Shown here: positions 27,405 to 36,379 of the stretch, one piece after another
How positions within the stretch are numbered: the stretch's first letter is position 1
Layout of the letters: each line of letters opens with the position of its first letter
NCBI GenBank assembly: GCA_003534295.1
Contig: DPDV01000013.1
Span: forward strand, 62,001 to 126,000
DNA: 64,000 nt
From: Clostridiales bacterium
Lineage (GTDB): Bacteria > Bacillota > Clostridia > TANB77 > CAG-508
Reading direction: 5' to 3'
Made by a program: the position numbers and the translations under genes
The notes under the pieces: generated by a model
Told to the model about the DNA's origin: nothing
Databases searched by the model: none
What the model saw: the letters and a program-made list of their open reading frames with translations, nothing else

Positions 27405-27413
27405 TGTATATAT

Positions 27414-27446
27414 AAGGCTCTAGCAAAAAAATGCTAGAGCCTTTAT
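27414..27446 (+). terminator. Terminator after rny
   Basis: A 12-pair stem, AAGGCTCTAGCA (27414-27425) with TGCTAGAGCCTT (27432-27443), has a six-A loop and trailing T residues. Confidence 0.88.
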
Positions 27447-27541
27447 ATAATATTTATTGACACATGGTAACAAAACATATAAAATATTTACTTGTAGAAG
27501 GATACCCAGATATAAAATTATTAGGAAGGTGGTATAGACAA

Positions 27542-28309
27542 ATGAAAATATTAACAGTAGGAGATTTAGTAGGAGAATGTGGGCTTAATATATTAAAGCA
27601 AACTTTACCTAAAATTAGAAAGGAAAAAAACATAGACTTTGTTATAGTTAATGCAGAGAATGTTGCCTCAGGAATGGGAATAACCTCTAAAGATTTTAAT
27701 GAATTATTAAAACTAAAAGTTGATGTAATTACAATGGGAAATCATACTTGGGCGAAAAAGGATATATTTACTTTTATAGATAATCCTAAACTATTAAGAC
27801 CAGCCAATTATTCAAAAGGTGTGGTTGGTAAAGGAATTAATATATATGAATGCAAAAACAAAAAAATTGCAGTAATGAACTTAATAGGAAGAACAGATAT
27901 GCACGTTCTTTCTGAGAACCCATTTACTGTAGCACAAGAATTATTAGATGAAGTAAAAGCAGATATTAAAATTATAGATTTTCATGCAGAAGCAACAGCT
28001 GAAAAAATAGCTATGAAATACTTTATTGATGGAACAGCAACAGTATTATTTGGAACACATACACATGTTCAAACAGCAGATGAGAATATTACAAATAAAG
28101 GGATGGGATATATAACAGATTTAGGAATGACCGGCCCAAAAGAATCTGTAATAGGAATGGAAAAAGAAGCATCTATAAAAAGATTTTTAACATCTCTTCC
28201 AGAAAAGTATAAGGTAGCTGAAGGCGAAAGCATATTTAATGCATGTATTTTTGAAATTAATGAAGATAATTGTCGAACTGTAAAAATTGAAAGAATAAAT
28301 ATGAAATAA
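27542..28309 (+). CDS. ymdB: YmdB-family metallophosphoesterase (TIGR00282)
   Basis: A dimetal phosphodiesterase (255 residues) of the YmdB family, which hydrolyses cyclic nucleotide phosphodiester bonds and influences biofilm and motility choices in Bacillus. It starts MKILTVGDLVGECG; other metal sites are seen in VNAENVASGMG, TMGNHTWAKKD, DFHAEATAEK and FGTHTHVQTADE. The frame is open from 27464, but the conserved N-terminus and GGAAGGTGG just upstream fix the start at 27542. It follows rny, though a terminator separates them. Confidence 0.93.
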   Translation: MKILTVGDLVGECGLNILKQTLPKIRKEKNIDFVIVNAENVASGMGITSKDFNELLKLKVDVITMGNHTWAKKDIFTFIDNPKLLRPANYSKGVVGKGINIYECKNKKIAVMNLIGRTDMHVLSENPFTVAQELLDEVKADIKIIDFHAEATAEKIAMKYFIDGTATVLFGTHTHVQTADENITNKGMGYITDLGMTGPKESVIGMEKEASIKRFLTSLPEKYKVAEGESIFNACIFEINEDNCRTVKIERINMK

Positions 28310-28440
28310 ATGGCGAAAAACCAAAGAAAAACACGATGAGATTTCCTAAAATCTTCCAAAAAAGAGTAGACATTTTCCAAAAAATGTAATATAAATATAG
28401 ACATAGTTGAAATAAAAAATAAAAAAAACAGGAGGCAAAA

Positions 28441-28704
28441 ATGGAAATTTTAAAAATCTCATCAAAATCAAATCCAAATTCAGTTGCAGGAGCAATAGCT
28501 GGTTTGGTAAAAGAATCTAACAAAGCAGAAATGCAAGCAATAGGAGCAGGAGCGCTGAACCAAGCAGTTAAAGCCGTGGCGATAGCAAGAGGATTTGTTG
28601 CACCCGCGGGAGTGGATTTAATATGTATCCCAGCATTTGCGGAAGTCGAAGTAGAGGGAGAAGACAGAACAGGCATTAAACTTATTGTGGAATCTAGAAA
28701 ATAA
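28441..28704 (+). CDS. spoVS: Stage V sporulation protein S
   Basis: A small Alba-like nucleic-acid-binding protein (87 residues). The sequence is nearly the textbook SpoVS: MEILKISSKSNPNSVAGAIA at the start, an AIGAGALNQAVKAVAIARGF core, and CIPAFAEVEVEGEDRTGIKL at the end. It affects septation and spore coat assembly. ACAGGAGGCA precedes the ATG and a terminator follows. In Bacillus it is a sigma-H gene; sigH is also in this window, but no sigma-H promoter could be placed with confidence. Confidence 0.96.
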   Translation: MEILKISSKSNPNSVAGAIAGLVKESNKAEMQAIGAGALNQAVKAVAIARGFVAPAGVDLICIPAFAEVEVEGEDRTGIKLIVESRK

Positions 28705-28722
28705 TACTTAATTGAATATGGG

Positions 28723-28754
28723 GGCACACTAACACAAAAATAGTGTGCCTTTTT
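28723..28754 (+). terminator. Terminator after spoVS
   Basis: GGCACACTA (28723-28731) pairs with TAGTGTGCC (28741-28749), followed by five T. Confidence 0.88.
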
Positions 28755-28775
28755 GATGCAAAGAAAAATAATTGC

Positions 28776-28803
28776 TTGACAATAAAACTTATAATATTAT
28801 AAT
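28776..28803 (+). promoter_or_regulatory. Promoter of the peptide-binding protein gene
   Basis: TTGACA (28776-28781) and TATAAT (28798-28803) are 16 bases apart, leaving a very short 5' untranslated region that holds the ribosome binding site. Confidence 0.7.
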
Positions 28804-28831
28804 ATGATTGAGGAAAGGGACAAAATTAAAT

Positions 28832-30397
28832 ATGAAAGAAAATAAATTTAGAATTTTATTTATATTGATAGTATTAGTAATAATAGGATTTGCAATTTTT
28901 AAAATTTATGGAAAGAATACACAAAAAATATCAGAAAATGAATTGCATTATGAAAAAGTTACAATGATTACTTCATTGAGATTGGGAATAGCCGAATATG
29001 ATAGCATAAATCCTTTAATTTCTAAAAATAAAGAGATAATAAATATGTCACCTATTATTTATGAACCATTATTTACATTAGATAAGCAATATCAAATACA
29101 AGACTGTTTAGCAAAAGAATATTCAAAACTAAATAATTATTGTTATATAATAAAAATAAGAGATAATGTCAAATGGCAAGATAATACAAATTTTACATTA
29201 GAGGATGTAATATTTACAATTGACAAGATAAAACAACTGCCAGATTCAATATATTATAATAATGTAAGCAATATAAAAAATGTCGAAAAAATTGATTATA
29301 ATACATTAAGGCTTAATTTAAGCGCAGAAGACCCATGGTTTCAATTTAAACTAACATTTCCAATACTAAGCAATACACAATATAAAACCCAAGATTTTCT
29401 AAAAACTATTCCAATTGGGACAGGAATGTATAAAATAACTAAAGATAATGAAAATAATATAGAAGCAGAGAAAAACAACAGTTGGTGGAATATAGAAATA
29501 AAAAATGCTAAGATAGAAAAACTCAAAATATATAAGTATTCGTCAGTAGGAGATTTATACAATAACTTTAAACTTGGTAATATAGACTTAATTAATACAA
29601 GTAATACCAATATTCAAGAATATGTTGGAACTATAGGAATTAACCTAAAAGAATATCAGGGAAGAGAATATATATACTTAGCGCTAAATTGCGACAATAA
29701 AATTTTGGCTAACAAAGAAGTTAGACAGGCGATAAGTTACTTTATAGATAAAGATACTTTGGCGTCTAAGGTATTAAATAACAAATATAATGTATCTGAT
29801 TTTATATTGGATTATGGGAGCTATTTATATAAAGAAGAAAAAAGAAATAGTTACAATGCAAAAAAAGCAAAAGAAATACTAGAGGCAACAGGGTGGAAAT
29901 TAAATTATGGTAAATGGCAAAAAGATGGTAGATATATAGAATTGAATCTTGCAGTAAATTCAGAAGATGAAACAAGGGTAAAAATTGCTGAAAGTATAAA
30001 AGAACAGTTAGAAGATGCAGGAATAAAAATATATATAAATAAAGTATCATTAAGCACATATAATTCATATTTAAAAAATAAAAATTACGATATTATTTTA
30101 ACTGGAATGTACAATTCATATAGTCCGGATTTAAATACATTGTATGCTGAAAACAATTTGGCTAATTATAAAAATGAAGAAATATTTGAAATATTAACAA
30201 ATATAAATAATACTACAGATGGAACTATACTAAAAGAAAAGTATAATAGGTTAATAGAAATATCACAAGAAGATGTTCCATATATAAGTATGTGCAGAAA
30301 TAAAAATATAATGGTTTGTAGTCCGAACTTAATAGGTGAAATATCGCCAAACAACTATACATGTTACTACAATATTGATACATGGTATAGACAATAA
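28832..30397 (+). CDS. Membrane-anchored peptide-type solute-binding protein (family 5, OppA-like)
   Basis: A substrate-binding protein (521 residues) of the SBP_bac_5 fold. An N-terminal hydrophobic helix (about 7-25) has no lipobox cysteine, so the protein is probably held by an uncleaved anchor or released. Family landmarks are SPIIYEPLFTLD near residue 70, LAKEYSKLNNYCYIIKIRDNVKWQDNTNFTLEDV in pieces after it, and REYIYLALNCDNKILANKEVRQAISYFID mid-protein. There are no Opp permease or ATPase genes nearby, so it is an orphan. The frame opens at TTG 28808, but ATG 28832 follows AGGAAAGGG and is preferred. Confidence 0.82.
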   Translation: MKENKFRILFILIVLVIIGFAIFKIYGKNTQKISENELHYEKVTMITSLRLGIAEYDSINPLISKNKEIINMSPIIYEPLFTLDKQYQIQDCLAKEYSKLNNYCYIIKIRDNVKWQDNTNFTLEDVIFTIDKIKQLPDSIYYNNVSNIKNVEKIDYNTLRLNLSAEDPWFQFKLTFPILSNTQYKTQDFLKTIPIGTGMYKITKDNENNIEAEKNNSWWNIEIKNAKIEKLKIYKYSSVGDLYNNFKLGNIDLINTSNTNIQEYVGTIGINLKEYQGREYIYLALNCDNKILANKEVRQAISYFIDKDTLASKVLNNKYNVSDFILDYGSYLYKEEKRNSYNAKKAKEILEATGWKLNYGKWQKDGRYIELNLAVNSEDETRVKIAESIKEQLEDAGIKIYINKVSLSTYNSYLKNKNYDIILTGMYNSYSPDLNTLYAENNLANYKNEEIFEILTNINNTTDGTILKEKYNRLIEISQEDVPYISMCRNKNIMVCSPNLIGEISPNNYTCYYNIDTWYRQ

Positions 30398-30418
30398 AAT
30401 AAAAAATGAAAAAAAGTG

Positions 30419-30446
30419 TTGACAAAATAAAAATTTAATATATAAT
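30419..30446 (+). promoter_or_regulatory. recA promoter
   Basis: TTGACA (30419-30424) and TATAAT (30441-30446) are 16 bases apart, 40 bases before the recA ATG. Confidence 0.8.
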
Positions 30447-30451
30447 AAGTA

Positions 30452-30465
30452 CAAACAAATGTTTA
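30452..30465 (+). promoter_or_regulatory. LexA (SOS) box-like operator of recA
   Basis: The site CAAACAAATGTTTA matches 12 of 14 positions of the Bacillus/clostridial LexA consensus CGAACRNRYGTTYG. It begins six bases after the -10, where bound LexA would block initiation. lexA itself is not in the window. Confidence 0.72.
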
Positions 30466-30485
30466 AAAGAAATGGGAGGAAAAAT

Positions 30486-31544
30486 ATGAGTAACGAAAAT
30501 TCAGAAAAAAGAAAAGCATTAGAAATGGCATTAAGTCAAATAGAAAAACAATTTGGTAAAGGATCTGTAATGAAATTAGGAGACTTTACGGCAATGAATA
30601 TAGAAGCAATACCAACAGGAGCATTAAGTCTAGATATAGCACTAGGAATAGGAGGAATTCCAAGAGGAAGAATAATAGAAGTATTTGGGCCAGAATCTTC
30701 TGGAAAAACCACATTAGCATTACATATGATAGCAGAAGCACAAAAAATGGGAGGAGAAGCAGCATTTATAGATGCAGAACATGCATTAGACCCAGTATAT
30801 GCAAAAAAATTAGGAGTAGATATAGATAATTTAATAGTATCACAACCAGACACAGGAGAACAGGCATTAGAGATAGCAGAAGCATTAGTTAGAAGTGGTG
30901 CACTAGATATAATTGTAGTTGACTCAGTAGCAGCATTAGTTCCAAAAGCAGAAATAGATGGAGATATGGGAGATTCACATATAGGTTTACAAGCAAGATT
31001 AATGTCACAAGCATTAAGAAAGCTAGCAGGTGCAATAAATAAATCAAAATCTGTTATAGTATTTATAAATCAATTAAGAGAAAAAGTAGGAGTAATGTTT
31101 GGAAACCCTGAAACAACTCCAGGAGGAAGAGCATTAAAATTCTATTCATCAGTAAGATTAGATATAAGGAAAATAGAACAAATAAAGCAAGATGGAGAAG
31201 TAGTTGGAAATAGAGCAAAAGTAAAAATTGTAAAGAACAAAGTAGCACCACCATTTAGAGAAGCAGAGTTTGACATAGTATATGGAAAAGGAATATCAAA
31301 GGAAGGAAATATATTAGACTTAGGAGTTAACTTAGACATAGTAGAAAAAAGTGGATCATGGTTTAGCTATAATGGACAAAGGATAGCGCAAGGCAGGGAA
31401 AATGTAAAAAGATATTTAGAAGAAAATCCACAAATTGCCAAAGAAATAGAAGAAAAAATAAGAGGTAAATACAACGAAGCATTTGAAAAAAGTTTAGGTG
31501 AAGAAACAGTAGACGAAGAACAAGAGACCGAACCAGAAGAATAA
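30486..31544 (+). CDS. recA: Recombinase RecA
   Basis: The central recombinase and SOS co-protease (352 residues). Walker A is GPESSGKTT (about residues 67-75), Walker B is LDIIVVDSVAALVPKAEIDGDMG in two stretches, and the DNA-binding L1/L2 region includes INQLREKVGVMFGNPETTPGGRALKFY. The frame is open from 30459, but GGGAGGAAAAAT puts the start at 30486 (MSNENSEKRKALEMALSQIEKQFGKG). The tail is acidic as usual. recX follows 34 bases later, the normal partner. Confidence 0.97.
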   Translation: MSNENSEKRKALEMALSQIEKQFGKGSVMKLGDFTAMNIEAIPTGALSLDIALGIGGIPRGRIIEVFGPESSGKTTLALHMIAEAQKMGGEAAFIDAEHALDPVYAKKLGVDIDNLIVSQPDTGEQALEIAEALVRSGALDIIVVDSVAALVPKAEIDGDMGDSHIGLQARLMSQALRKLAGAINKSKSVIVFINQLREKVGVMFGNPETTPGGRALKFYSSVRLDIRKIEQIKQDGEVVGNRAKVKIVKNKVAPPFREAEFDIVYGKGISKEGNILDLGVNLDIVEKSGSWFSYNGQRIAQGRENVKRYLEENPQIAKEIEEKIRGKYNEAFEKSLGEETVDEEQETEPEE

Positions 31545-31578
31545 CTCTGGCAAATATGCCGTTGGAAGGAGCATATCC

Positions 31579-32028
31579 ATGGAAGATTTAATTATAGAAT
31601 ATGACAAGAATAAGACCAAAATACTAAAATATATTATGTACAAAAAAAGAACAGAAAAAGAAATAATTCAAAAATTTTCAAGTACTATAGAAAAAGATAT
31701 GCTAGAAGACATAATTGAAGAATTAAAAGAGAATGGATATATAAATGATAAATTATATATCCAGAAAGCTGTAACAGAATATATGAGCTTGCAAAATCTA
31801 TCAATAAAAGAAATTGAATATAAATTATATTCAAAAGGCATAAGCAATGATATAATAGAAACATATTTTAGTAGTATTATCGAGCAACTAGAGGAATATG
31901 AACTTCAATCAGCTAAGAATATAATATTAAAAAAACAGCAAACAATGTCAGAAGACGAAATAAAAATGTTTTTAAGAAAAAAAGGATATAATCAGGATAC
32001 AATAAAACAGGCTTTTTCAGATGATTAG
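31579..32028 (+). CDS. recX: Regulatory protein RecX
   Basis: A small helical protein (149 residues) made of repeated three-helix units (KRTEKEIIQKFS..., LSIKEIEYKLYSKGIS..., MSEDEIKMFLRKKGYNQDTIKQAF), which is the RecX tandem-repeat pattern. RecX binds RecA filaments and limits their activity. It sits directly after recA with TGGAAGGAGCA upstream. Sequence similarity within this family is weak, so the call rests on repeats, size and position. Confidence 0.85.
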   Translation: MEDLIIEYDKNKTKILKYIMYKKRTEKEIIQKFSSTIEKDMLEDIIEELKENGYINDKLYIQKAVTEYMSLQNLSIKEIEYKLYSKGISNDIIETYFSSIIEQLEEYELQSAKNIILKKQQTMSEDEIKMFLRKKGYNQDTIKQAFSDD

Positions 32029-32054
32029 GAATTACAGAATAGGGGAAATAATAA

Positions 32055-32810
32055 ATGCAAAATGTATTAACTTTAGAAACAAATAAATATGCAATAAAAT
32101 TACAAAACTTTGAAGGTCCACTTGATTTATTATGTCACTTGATTGATAAAAATAAAATGAACATATGTGACATAAAAATAAGTGAAATTACAGACCAATA
32201 TATAGAATATCTAAATAAAATGGAACAGATGAATTTGGAAATAACAAGTGAATTTTTAATAATGGCATCAACACTACTATATTTGAAATCTAAAAGCCTT
32301 CTTCCATCAATAGAAGAAGACGAAAAGGAAATATCAGAAGAAGAGCTAATAAGAAGAATTATAGAGTATAAAAAATATAAAGAAATAAGCAAAAAGCTAA
32401 ACGAATATTACAAAGAAAATTCTAAAAGATTTTTTAAATTACCAGATAAAATAGAGTTACCTAAACAAAAATTAGAATTAGAATACTCAAAAGATATTAT
32501 AGTTCAGCTGTACAAAGATGCAATAGATAAGAATTCAAAGAGATTAAATCAAAATGCTAAAAATATAGAAAAAATTGCAATAGTAGAAAACTATACAGTG
32601 GCAGATAAAGTAAAAGTAATGTTTAAAGAATTAATACGCAAAAAAAGATTTGTATTTAACACGTTATTTTCGTTAAATAAATGTAATAAAAAAGAGGTTG
32701 TTACAGCTTTTACAGGTTTGCTGGAATTATCTAGAAGAAACAAAATTATGACAAAGCAAGAAAAAACATTTGGAGATATATTGGTAGAAAAATACCAAAA
32801 AAATGGTTAA
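32055..32810 (+). CDS. scpA: Segregation and condensation protein A
   Basis: The kleisin subunit of the SMC-ScpAB condensin (251 residues). The N-terminal hallmark is KLQNFEGPLDLLCHLIDKNKMNI followed by DIKISEITDQYIEYL; the C-terminal winged helix ends with FTGLLELSRRNKI. It should bridge the SMC heads during chromosome compaction. The usual neighbour scpB is not next to it: the next gene, 48 bases on, is a DUF2953 gene. Confidence 0.93.
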   Translation: MQNVLTLETNKYAIKLQNFEGPLDLLCHLIDKNKMNICDIKISEITDQYIEYLNKMEQMNLEITSEFLIMASTLLYLKSKSLLPSIEEDEKEISEEELIRRIIEYKKYKEISKKLNEYYKENSKRFFKLPDKIELPKQKLELEYSKDIIVQLYKDAIDKNSKRLNQNAKNIEKIAIVENYTVADKVKVMFKELIRKKRFVFNTLFSLNKCNKKEVVTAFTGLLELSRRNKIMTKQEKTFGDILVEKYQKNG

Positions 32811-32858
32811 AATATAAAAAAAGGTTAAAACTAATAATATAGTGAAGGAGATTTACAT

Positions 32859-33437
32859 ATGCCGTTAGTTTTAACCTTTTTAATATTAATTGCTGTATTT
32901 ATAATAATAGTATTATCTACAATTAAATTTGAAATTGTAGATTTTGAGATATCTAACATCATTCAAATAACTCCTAAAAATTATAAAATAAAATTATCAT
33001 TTTATTTATTTGGAAAAATAAAATTATTTTCTTTTAAATTAAATAGTGAGAGAGCAAGAAAGATGTATTCAAAAATGAACATAGAAAAATTTGATATAGA
33101 AAAAGGAAGAAAACTTTTAACAATTAAAAATATCAATATATTAAAAAAATTAAATATAAGGCTAGATTATTTGGATTTAGAGTTAGACTTAGGATTGGAA
33201 GATGTTATTTTAACAACTGAATTGATAACCCTTATCTCTATAGTAATATCAAATATACTACCTCACATTATAAGCAGGTATATACCAGATAAATATAGGC
33301 ATAAAATAATGCCCATATATATTAACAAAAATGCATATTACATCAAACTTAACTGTATATTTCAACTAAAAATAGTACATATTATAAACATAATATATAT
33401 CTATTTAAAGAAAGGAAAAAGTGATAAAAATGAATGA
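32859..33437 (+). CDS. DUF2953 membrane protein
   Basis: The protein (192 residues) has one N-terminal membrane helix (about 4-22), a beta-rich region with FYLFGKIKLFSFKL, a LKKLNIRLDYLDLELDLGLEDVILT block and a C-terminal hydrophobic stretch ending in a basic tail. This is the DUF2953 layout commonly found immediately before ytfJ in spore formers. Function is unknown; a sporulation role is inferred from position. Its last codons overlap the start region of ytfJ. Confidence 0.82.
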   Translation: MPLVLTFLILIAVFIIIVLSTIKFEIVDFEISNIIQITPKNYKIKLSFYLFGKIKLFSFKLNSERARKMYSKMNIEKFDIEKGRKLLTIKNINILKKLNIRLDYLDLELDLGLEDVILTTELITLISIVISNILPHIISRYIPDKYRHKIMPIYINKNAYYIKLNCIFQLKIVHIINIIYIYLKKGKSDKNE

Positions 33438-33858
33438 ACATCCAATAGAAGGTTTGATGACTACAGCGATGGATAGCATACGTAATATGATTGATGTAAA
33501 TACAATAATAGGTGAACCAATAGAGACAATTAACAATGTAATAATAATTCCTGTTTCAAAAGTTGGATTTGGGTTTGCAGCAGGAGGTAGTGAATTCAAA
33601 GGAGAAGCTATAAATGAATATAATAAAAAAGAAAAAGAAGAACAAATACAATATAAACTACCATTTGGAGGTGGTTCTGGAGCAGGAGTATCTATTAATC
33701 CAGTTGCATTTATAGTAATACAAGAAAACAATGTTAGATTATTGCCAATAGAACATTGTTCATCAATAGATAGATTATTAGACTATATTCCAGACTTTAT
33801 GGACAAAATAGGCAATTCTCTTAATAAATCACCAAAGCAAACATACACAAACCAATAG
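33430..33858 (+). CDS. ytfJ: Sporulation protein YtfJ (GerW family)
   Basis: A cytoplasmic spore-associated protein (142 residues) starting MNEHPIEGLMTTAMDSIRNM, with DVNTIIGEPIETINNVIIIPVSKVGFGFAAGGSEF, and a glycine-rich PFGGGSGAGVSINPVAF segment: clear YtfJ/GerW features. GerW is needed for normal germination in some species. A GTG three codons upstream (33421) has better spacing to AAAGGA and could be the real start. It overlaps the DUF2953 gene and ends in a terminator. Confidence 0.9.
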   Translation: MNEHPIEGLMTTAMDSIRNMIDVNTIIGEPIETINNVIIIPVSKVGFGFAAGGSEFKGEAINEYNKKEKEEQIQYKLPFGGGSGAGVSINPVAFIVIQENNVRLLPIEHCSSIDRLLDYIPDFMDKIGNSLNKSPKQTYTNQ

Positions 33859-33860
33859 GG

Positions 33861-33882
33861 GGAGCACAATGTGCTCCTTTAT
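33861..33882 (+). terminator. Terminator after ytfJ
   Basis: GGAGCAC (33861-33867) pairs with GTGCTCC (33871-33877) around a three-base loop, followed by T-rich sequence. Confidence 0.8.
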
Positions 33883-33895
33883 TGAGATATTTATT

Positions 33896-33924
33896 TTGAC
33901 ATTTTATGTAAAACGTGGTAAAAT
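33896..33924 (+). promoter_or_regulatory. Promoter of the large-paralogue block
   Basis: TTGACA (33896-33901) and TAAAAT (33919-33924) have exact 17-base spacing and directly follow the ytfJ terminator, so the next genes form their own unit. Confidence 0.78.
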
Positions 33925-33988
33925 GGTTATAGATGTTTATTAAAAATATAAAAAGGAGGATACTGATTATTAATCGGTGAAAAGAATA

Positions 33989-34045
33989 ATGAGTAATGGA
34001 TTAAAAGCATTTGATGAAATAAAAATTTTGAAAAATGAACGGTGA
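33989..34045 (+). other. Small leader reading frame overlapping the 774-residue gene
   Basis: An 18-residue frame (MSNGLKAFDEIKILKNER) ends 11 bases inside the next gene, in a different frame. The only strong ribosome binding site (GGAGG, 33955-33959) is 29 bases before it, with no usable start at normal spacing. Removing one A from the A5 run at 34031-34035 would fuse this frame to the big gene. It may be a leader peptide or the shifted true N-terminus. Confidence 0.4.
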
Positions 34046-36359
34046 TGCGATTAGAGAAATACTTAGAGAGATGACAGGTGAAACTGTTGTAAATGCTAAA
34101 GGTATATTTGAACCAGAAAAAATAAAGAGAGCAAACCAATATTTAAAGGATATTTTGGAAAGTACAAATTTGGACGAGTATTTAAAAAACATGGACAAGA
34201 GTGAATTCCAACATTTAGTTATGGAACATTATTTTACAGTAACTGATATGCAAAAAATAGCGGATAGACTAAATTCAAATAGTAAGAATAGTTCGGAAAG
34301 AGATACAGGTTGGAGCAAAGAAGGATTCATTTGGGGAAGAACCGAAATTGTAATTCCAAAATTACTTATTAATAAAAAAGAAGAAATAAAAGTAATTAAA
34401 AATGTCGGAACAGAAGGAATTGCTTTAGTATTATCAGATGAAGCTAGTTCAAGAGATTTGTTAATATCTCCTAGTCATTTTCAAGAAATATTTAAGAAAT
34501 TTTTAGAACGTTCAATAAAAGAAGAAATGTCGGTGGAGACATGGAAAATCATACGTAAAAGATTGGCTGAATTGAAAGAAAAAGCTGTAATTAATGATGA
34601 ATTTATAGATCAGATTCAACCAACATTAGAGCATATAAAACAAAGTATAAAAAAACAAAATGCTGATTTCAATAATATAAAGAAAATTAAAGAACTACTT
34701 AATTTATCTATTATTACTCCAAAAGACATAATAGATGAGACGCCAGACGAAGTTATACATGATATGTTAAAATCTAGTAGTCATATGTTTAAAGGTTGGA
34801 GCGACTATGAAATCTTACAATTAATAGATAGAAAGGACATAAACACTCATGAATATAAACAACTCTTAGATGGAAGAAATATGAATATTGTAAAAGTAAT
34901 AGAAAATGCTACTAGAGCAAAAACAATCCAAAACTTTGGTTCTATAGAAATGTACAATTTTAATGCAGGAATAGAAAATAGCAAATTTTTAATGCGATTA
35001 TTAAATAAAATTCCAAGACAGTATATCGAAAATATTTCAGATGATTTAATGGATATTTATTTAAATGGTTTTAATTCATTAACAACTATTCCATTGACAA
35101 ACCAAGACATTCTAAAATTGTTAAAAGAAGGAATAATTGATGAAAAAAGAATAGTCGATTTATATGAGCAACAACAAAACAACACATCAGAATATATAGA
35201 CGATATAGATAATCAAGAGTTTTTAGAGTTTTTAACTATAGATAGGATGGTTAATATAGTAAATGACCAAGACTTAACGCAAAGATTTAAAAAAATGTAT
35301 AATAATTTAATAAATCAACAAAGTAAAGAAGAAAATGAGCATAGATGGAAAAATGTACTTGATAAATATATGCAAAGTGAAAAGAGTCAAGAAGAGAAAG
35401 AAAAAGAAATTGCAAAATTAATATCTGAAAGAATATTACCAATACATACTCTTGATGAAGACACCATTTTAAACTTGGCAGAAAGTAGACAGCTTCCTTA
35501 TGATTTATTAGTAGAAGAATTTATGCAAGGAAATATATCAAGGAATATGATTGAAACGGTAATATCAAGTCAGGAAATTCCAGAACTTTCTGCTAAATCA
35601 TTAAGGGATTTATACATAGAAGAAATAATAAGTATAGAAAACTTAAAAAATTTAGATGATGAAAAAGTACAAGAACTTAGAAGAGAATTAATAGAAATAA
35701 TATTACCAGAAGATGAAGAAAAAAGAAATCATTATATGTCAAAACTTAATAATGCATATATGGAGGATATAATAGATTTTGAAACATTAACAAGGATGAA
35801 AGACAATGGTATTTTATCTGAAGAAGAGTATGCTAAAATGCGTGAGCTTTATGATGAGAAGATAGCATTAAAAAAACTAAAGGAAATAAAGTATATAGTA
35901 TGTGAAACAGAGGCTGAGCAAGTAAAAGAAAGAAAAAAAGGTCCACCTGAAAATGAAACACCAACGAGAGACTCAAGATATATGAAATATATAATAAATG
36001 AGTTTGGCGGAGAAACTACAACAGAAGAATATATAAAACCAATATATGGTGGAAATTTAGATAAGTATTATATGATAATCCAACCTAAAGCTAGGATAGC
36101 AATCTTAGAAAGTCCTACTCATGGAAATGCAACATATATATTACCATTAAAAGTCGCATTGGAATTTGTACAGACGAAAAACAAAAAGGATTTAAAAGGA
36201 ACATTTGGAGTAGAGCATTTGAATCATAGTAAAAATTGGAAAATCAATTTGGAAGAGAGAGCACGCAAGGTACAAAAATCAATAGGAGTGCAAGTAGAAG
36301 AACAAAACCTGGGAAAACAAGGCGTTGTTTTATCAGAAGAGGGAGATGAACCAAGATAA
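34035..36359 (+). CDS. Large unrecognised helical-repeat protein (paralogue 1)
   Basis: Not recognised. A predicted cytosolic, mostly helical protein (774 residues) without signal peptide or membrane helix. Residues about 90-165 look beta-rich; about 200-600 contain repeated helical units around motifs such as LLKEGIIDEKRIVDLYE, LVEEFMQGNISRNMIE and MKDNGILSEEEYAKM. After a Pro-rich hinge (KGPPENETPTRDS, about 635) a C-terminal domain (about 645-750) has YMKYI, HGNATYILPLKVALEF, KDLKGTFGVEHLNHSKNW. The same domain ends the next gene. ATG 34035 has no ribosome binding site of its own, so the true start may lie upstream. Confidence 0.65.
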   Translation: MNGDAIREILREMTGETVVNAKGIFEPEKIKRANQYLKDILESTNLDEYLKNMDKSEFQHLVMEHYFTVTDMQKIADRLNSNSKNSSERDTGWSKEGFIWGRTEIVIPKLLINKKEEIKVIKNVGTEGIALVLSDEASSRDLLISPSHFQEIFKKFLERSIKEEMSVETWKIIRKRLAELKEKAVINDEFIDQIQPTLEHIKQSIKKQNADFNNIKKIKELLNLSIITPKDIIDETPDEVIHDMLKSSSHMFKGWSDYEILQLIDRKDINTHEYKQLLDGRNMNIVKVIENATRAKTIQNFGSIEMYNFNAGIENSKFLMRLLNKIPRQYIENISDDLMDIYLNGFNSLTTIPLTNQDILKLLKEGIIDEKRIVDLYEQQQNNTSEYIDDIDNQEFLEFLTIDRMVNIVNDQDLTQRFKKMYNNLINQQSKEENEHRWKNVLDKYMQSEKSQEEKEKEIAKLISERILPIHTLDEDTILNLAESRQLPYDLLVEEFMQGNISRNMIETVISSQEIPELSAKSLRDLYIEEIISIENLKNLDDEKVQELRRELIEIILPEDEEKRNHYMSKLNNAYMEDIIDFETLTRMKDNGILSEEEYAKMRELYDEKIALKKLKEIKYIVCETEAEQVKERKKGPPENETPTRDSRYMKYIINEFGGETTTEEYIKPIYGGNLDKYYMIIQPKARIAILESPTHGNATYILPLKVALEFVQTKNKKDLKGTFGVEHLNHSKNWKINLEERARKVQKSIGVQVEEQNLGKQGVVLSEEGDEPR

Positions 36360-36379
36360 ATATATAAATGGAGGAAATT

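Noticed and set aside
28310..28440. Repeated TTTCC-A-run motifs before spoVS as a mobile repeat or IS end.
   Set aside because: The similarities are short and irregular in AT-rich DNA; no second copy or inverted partner was found.
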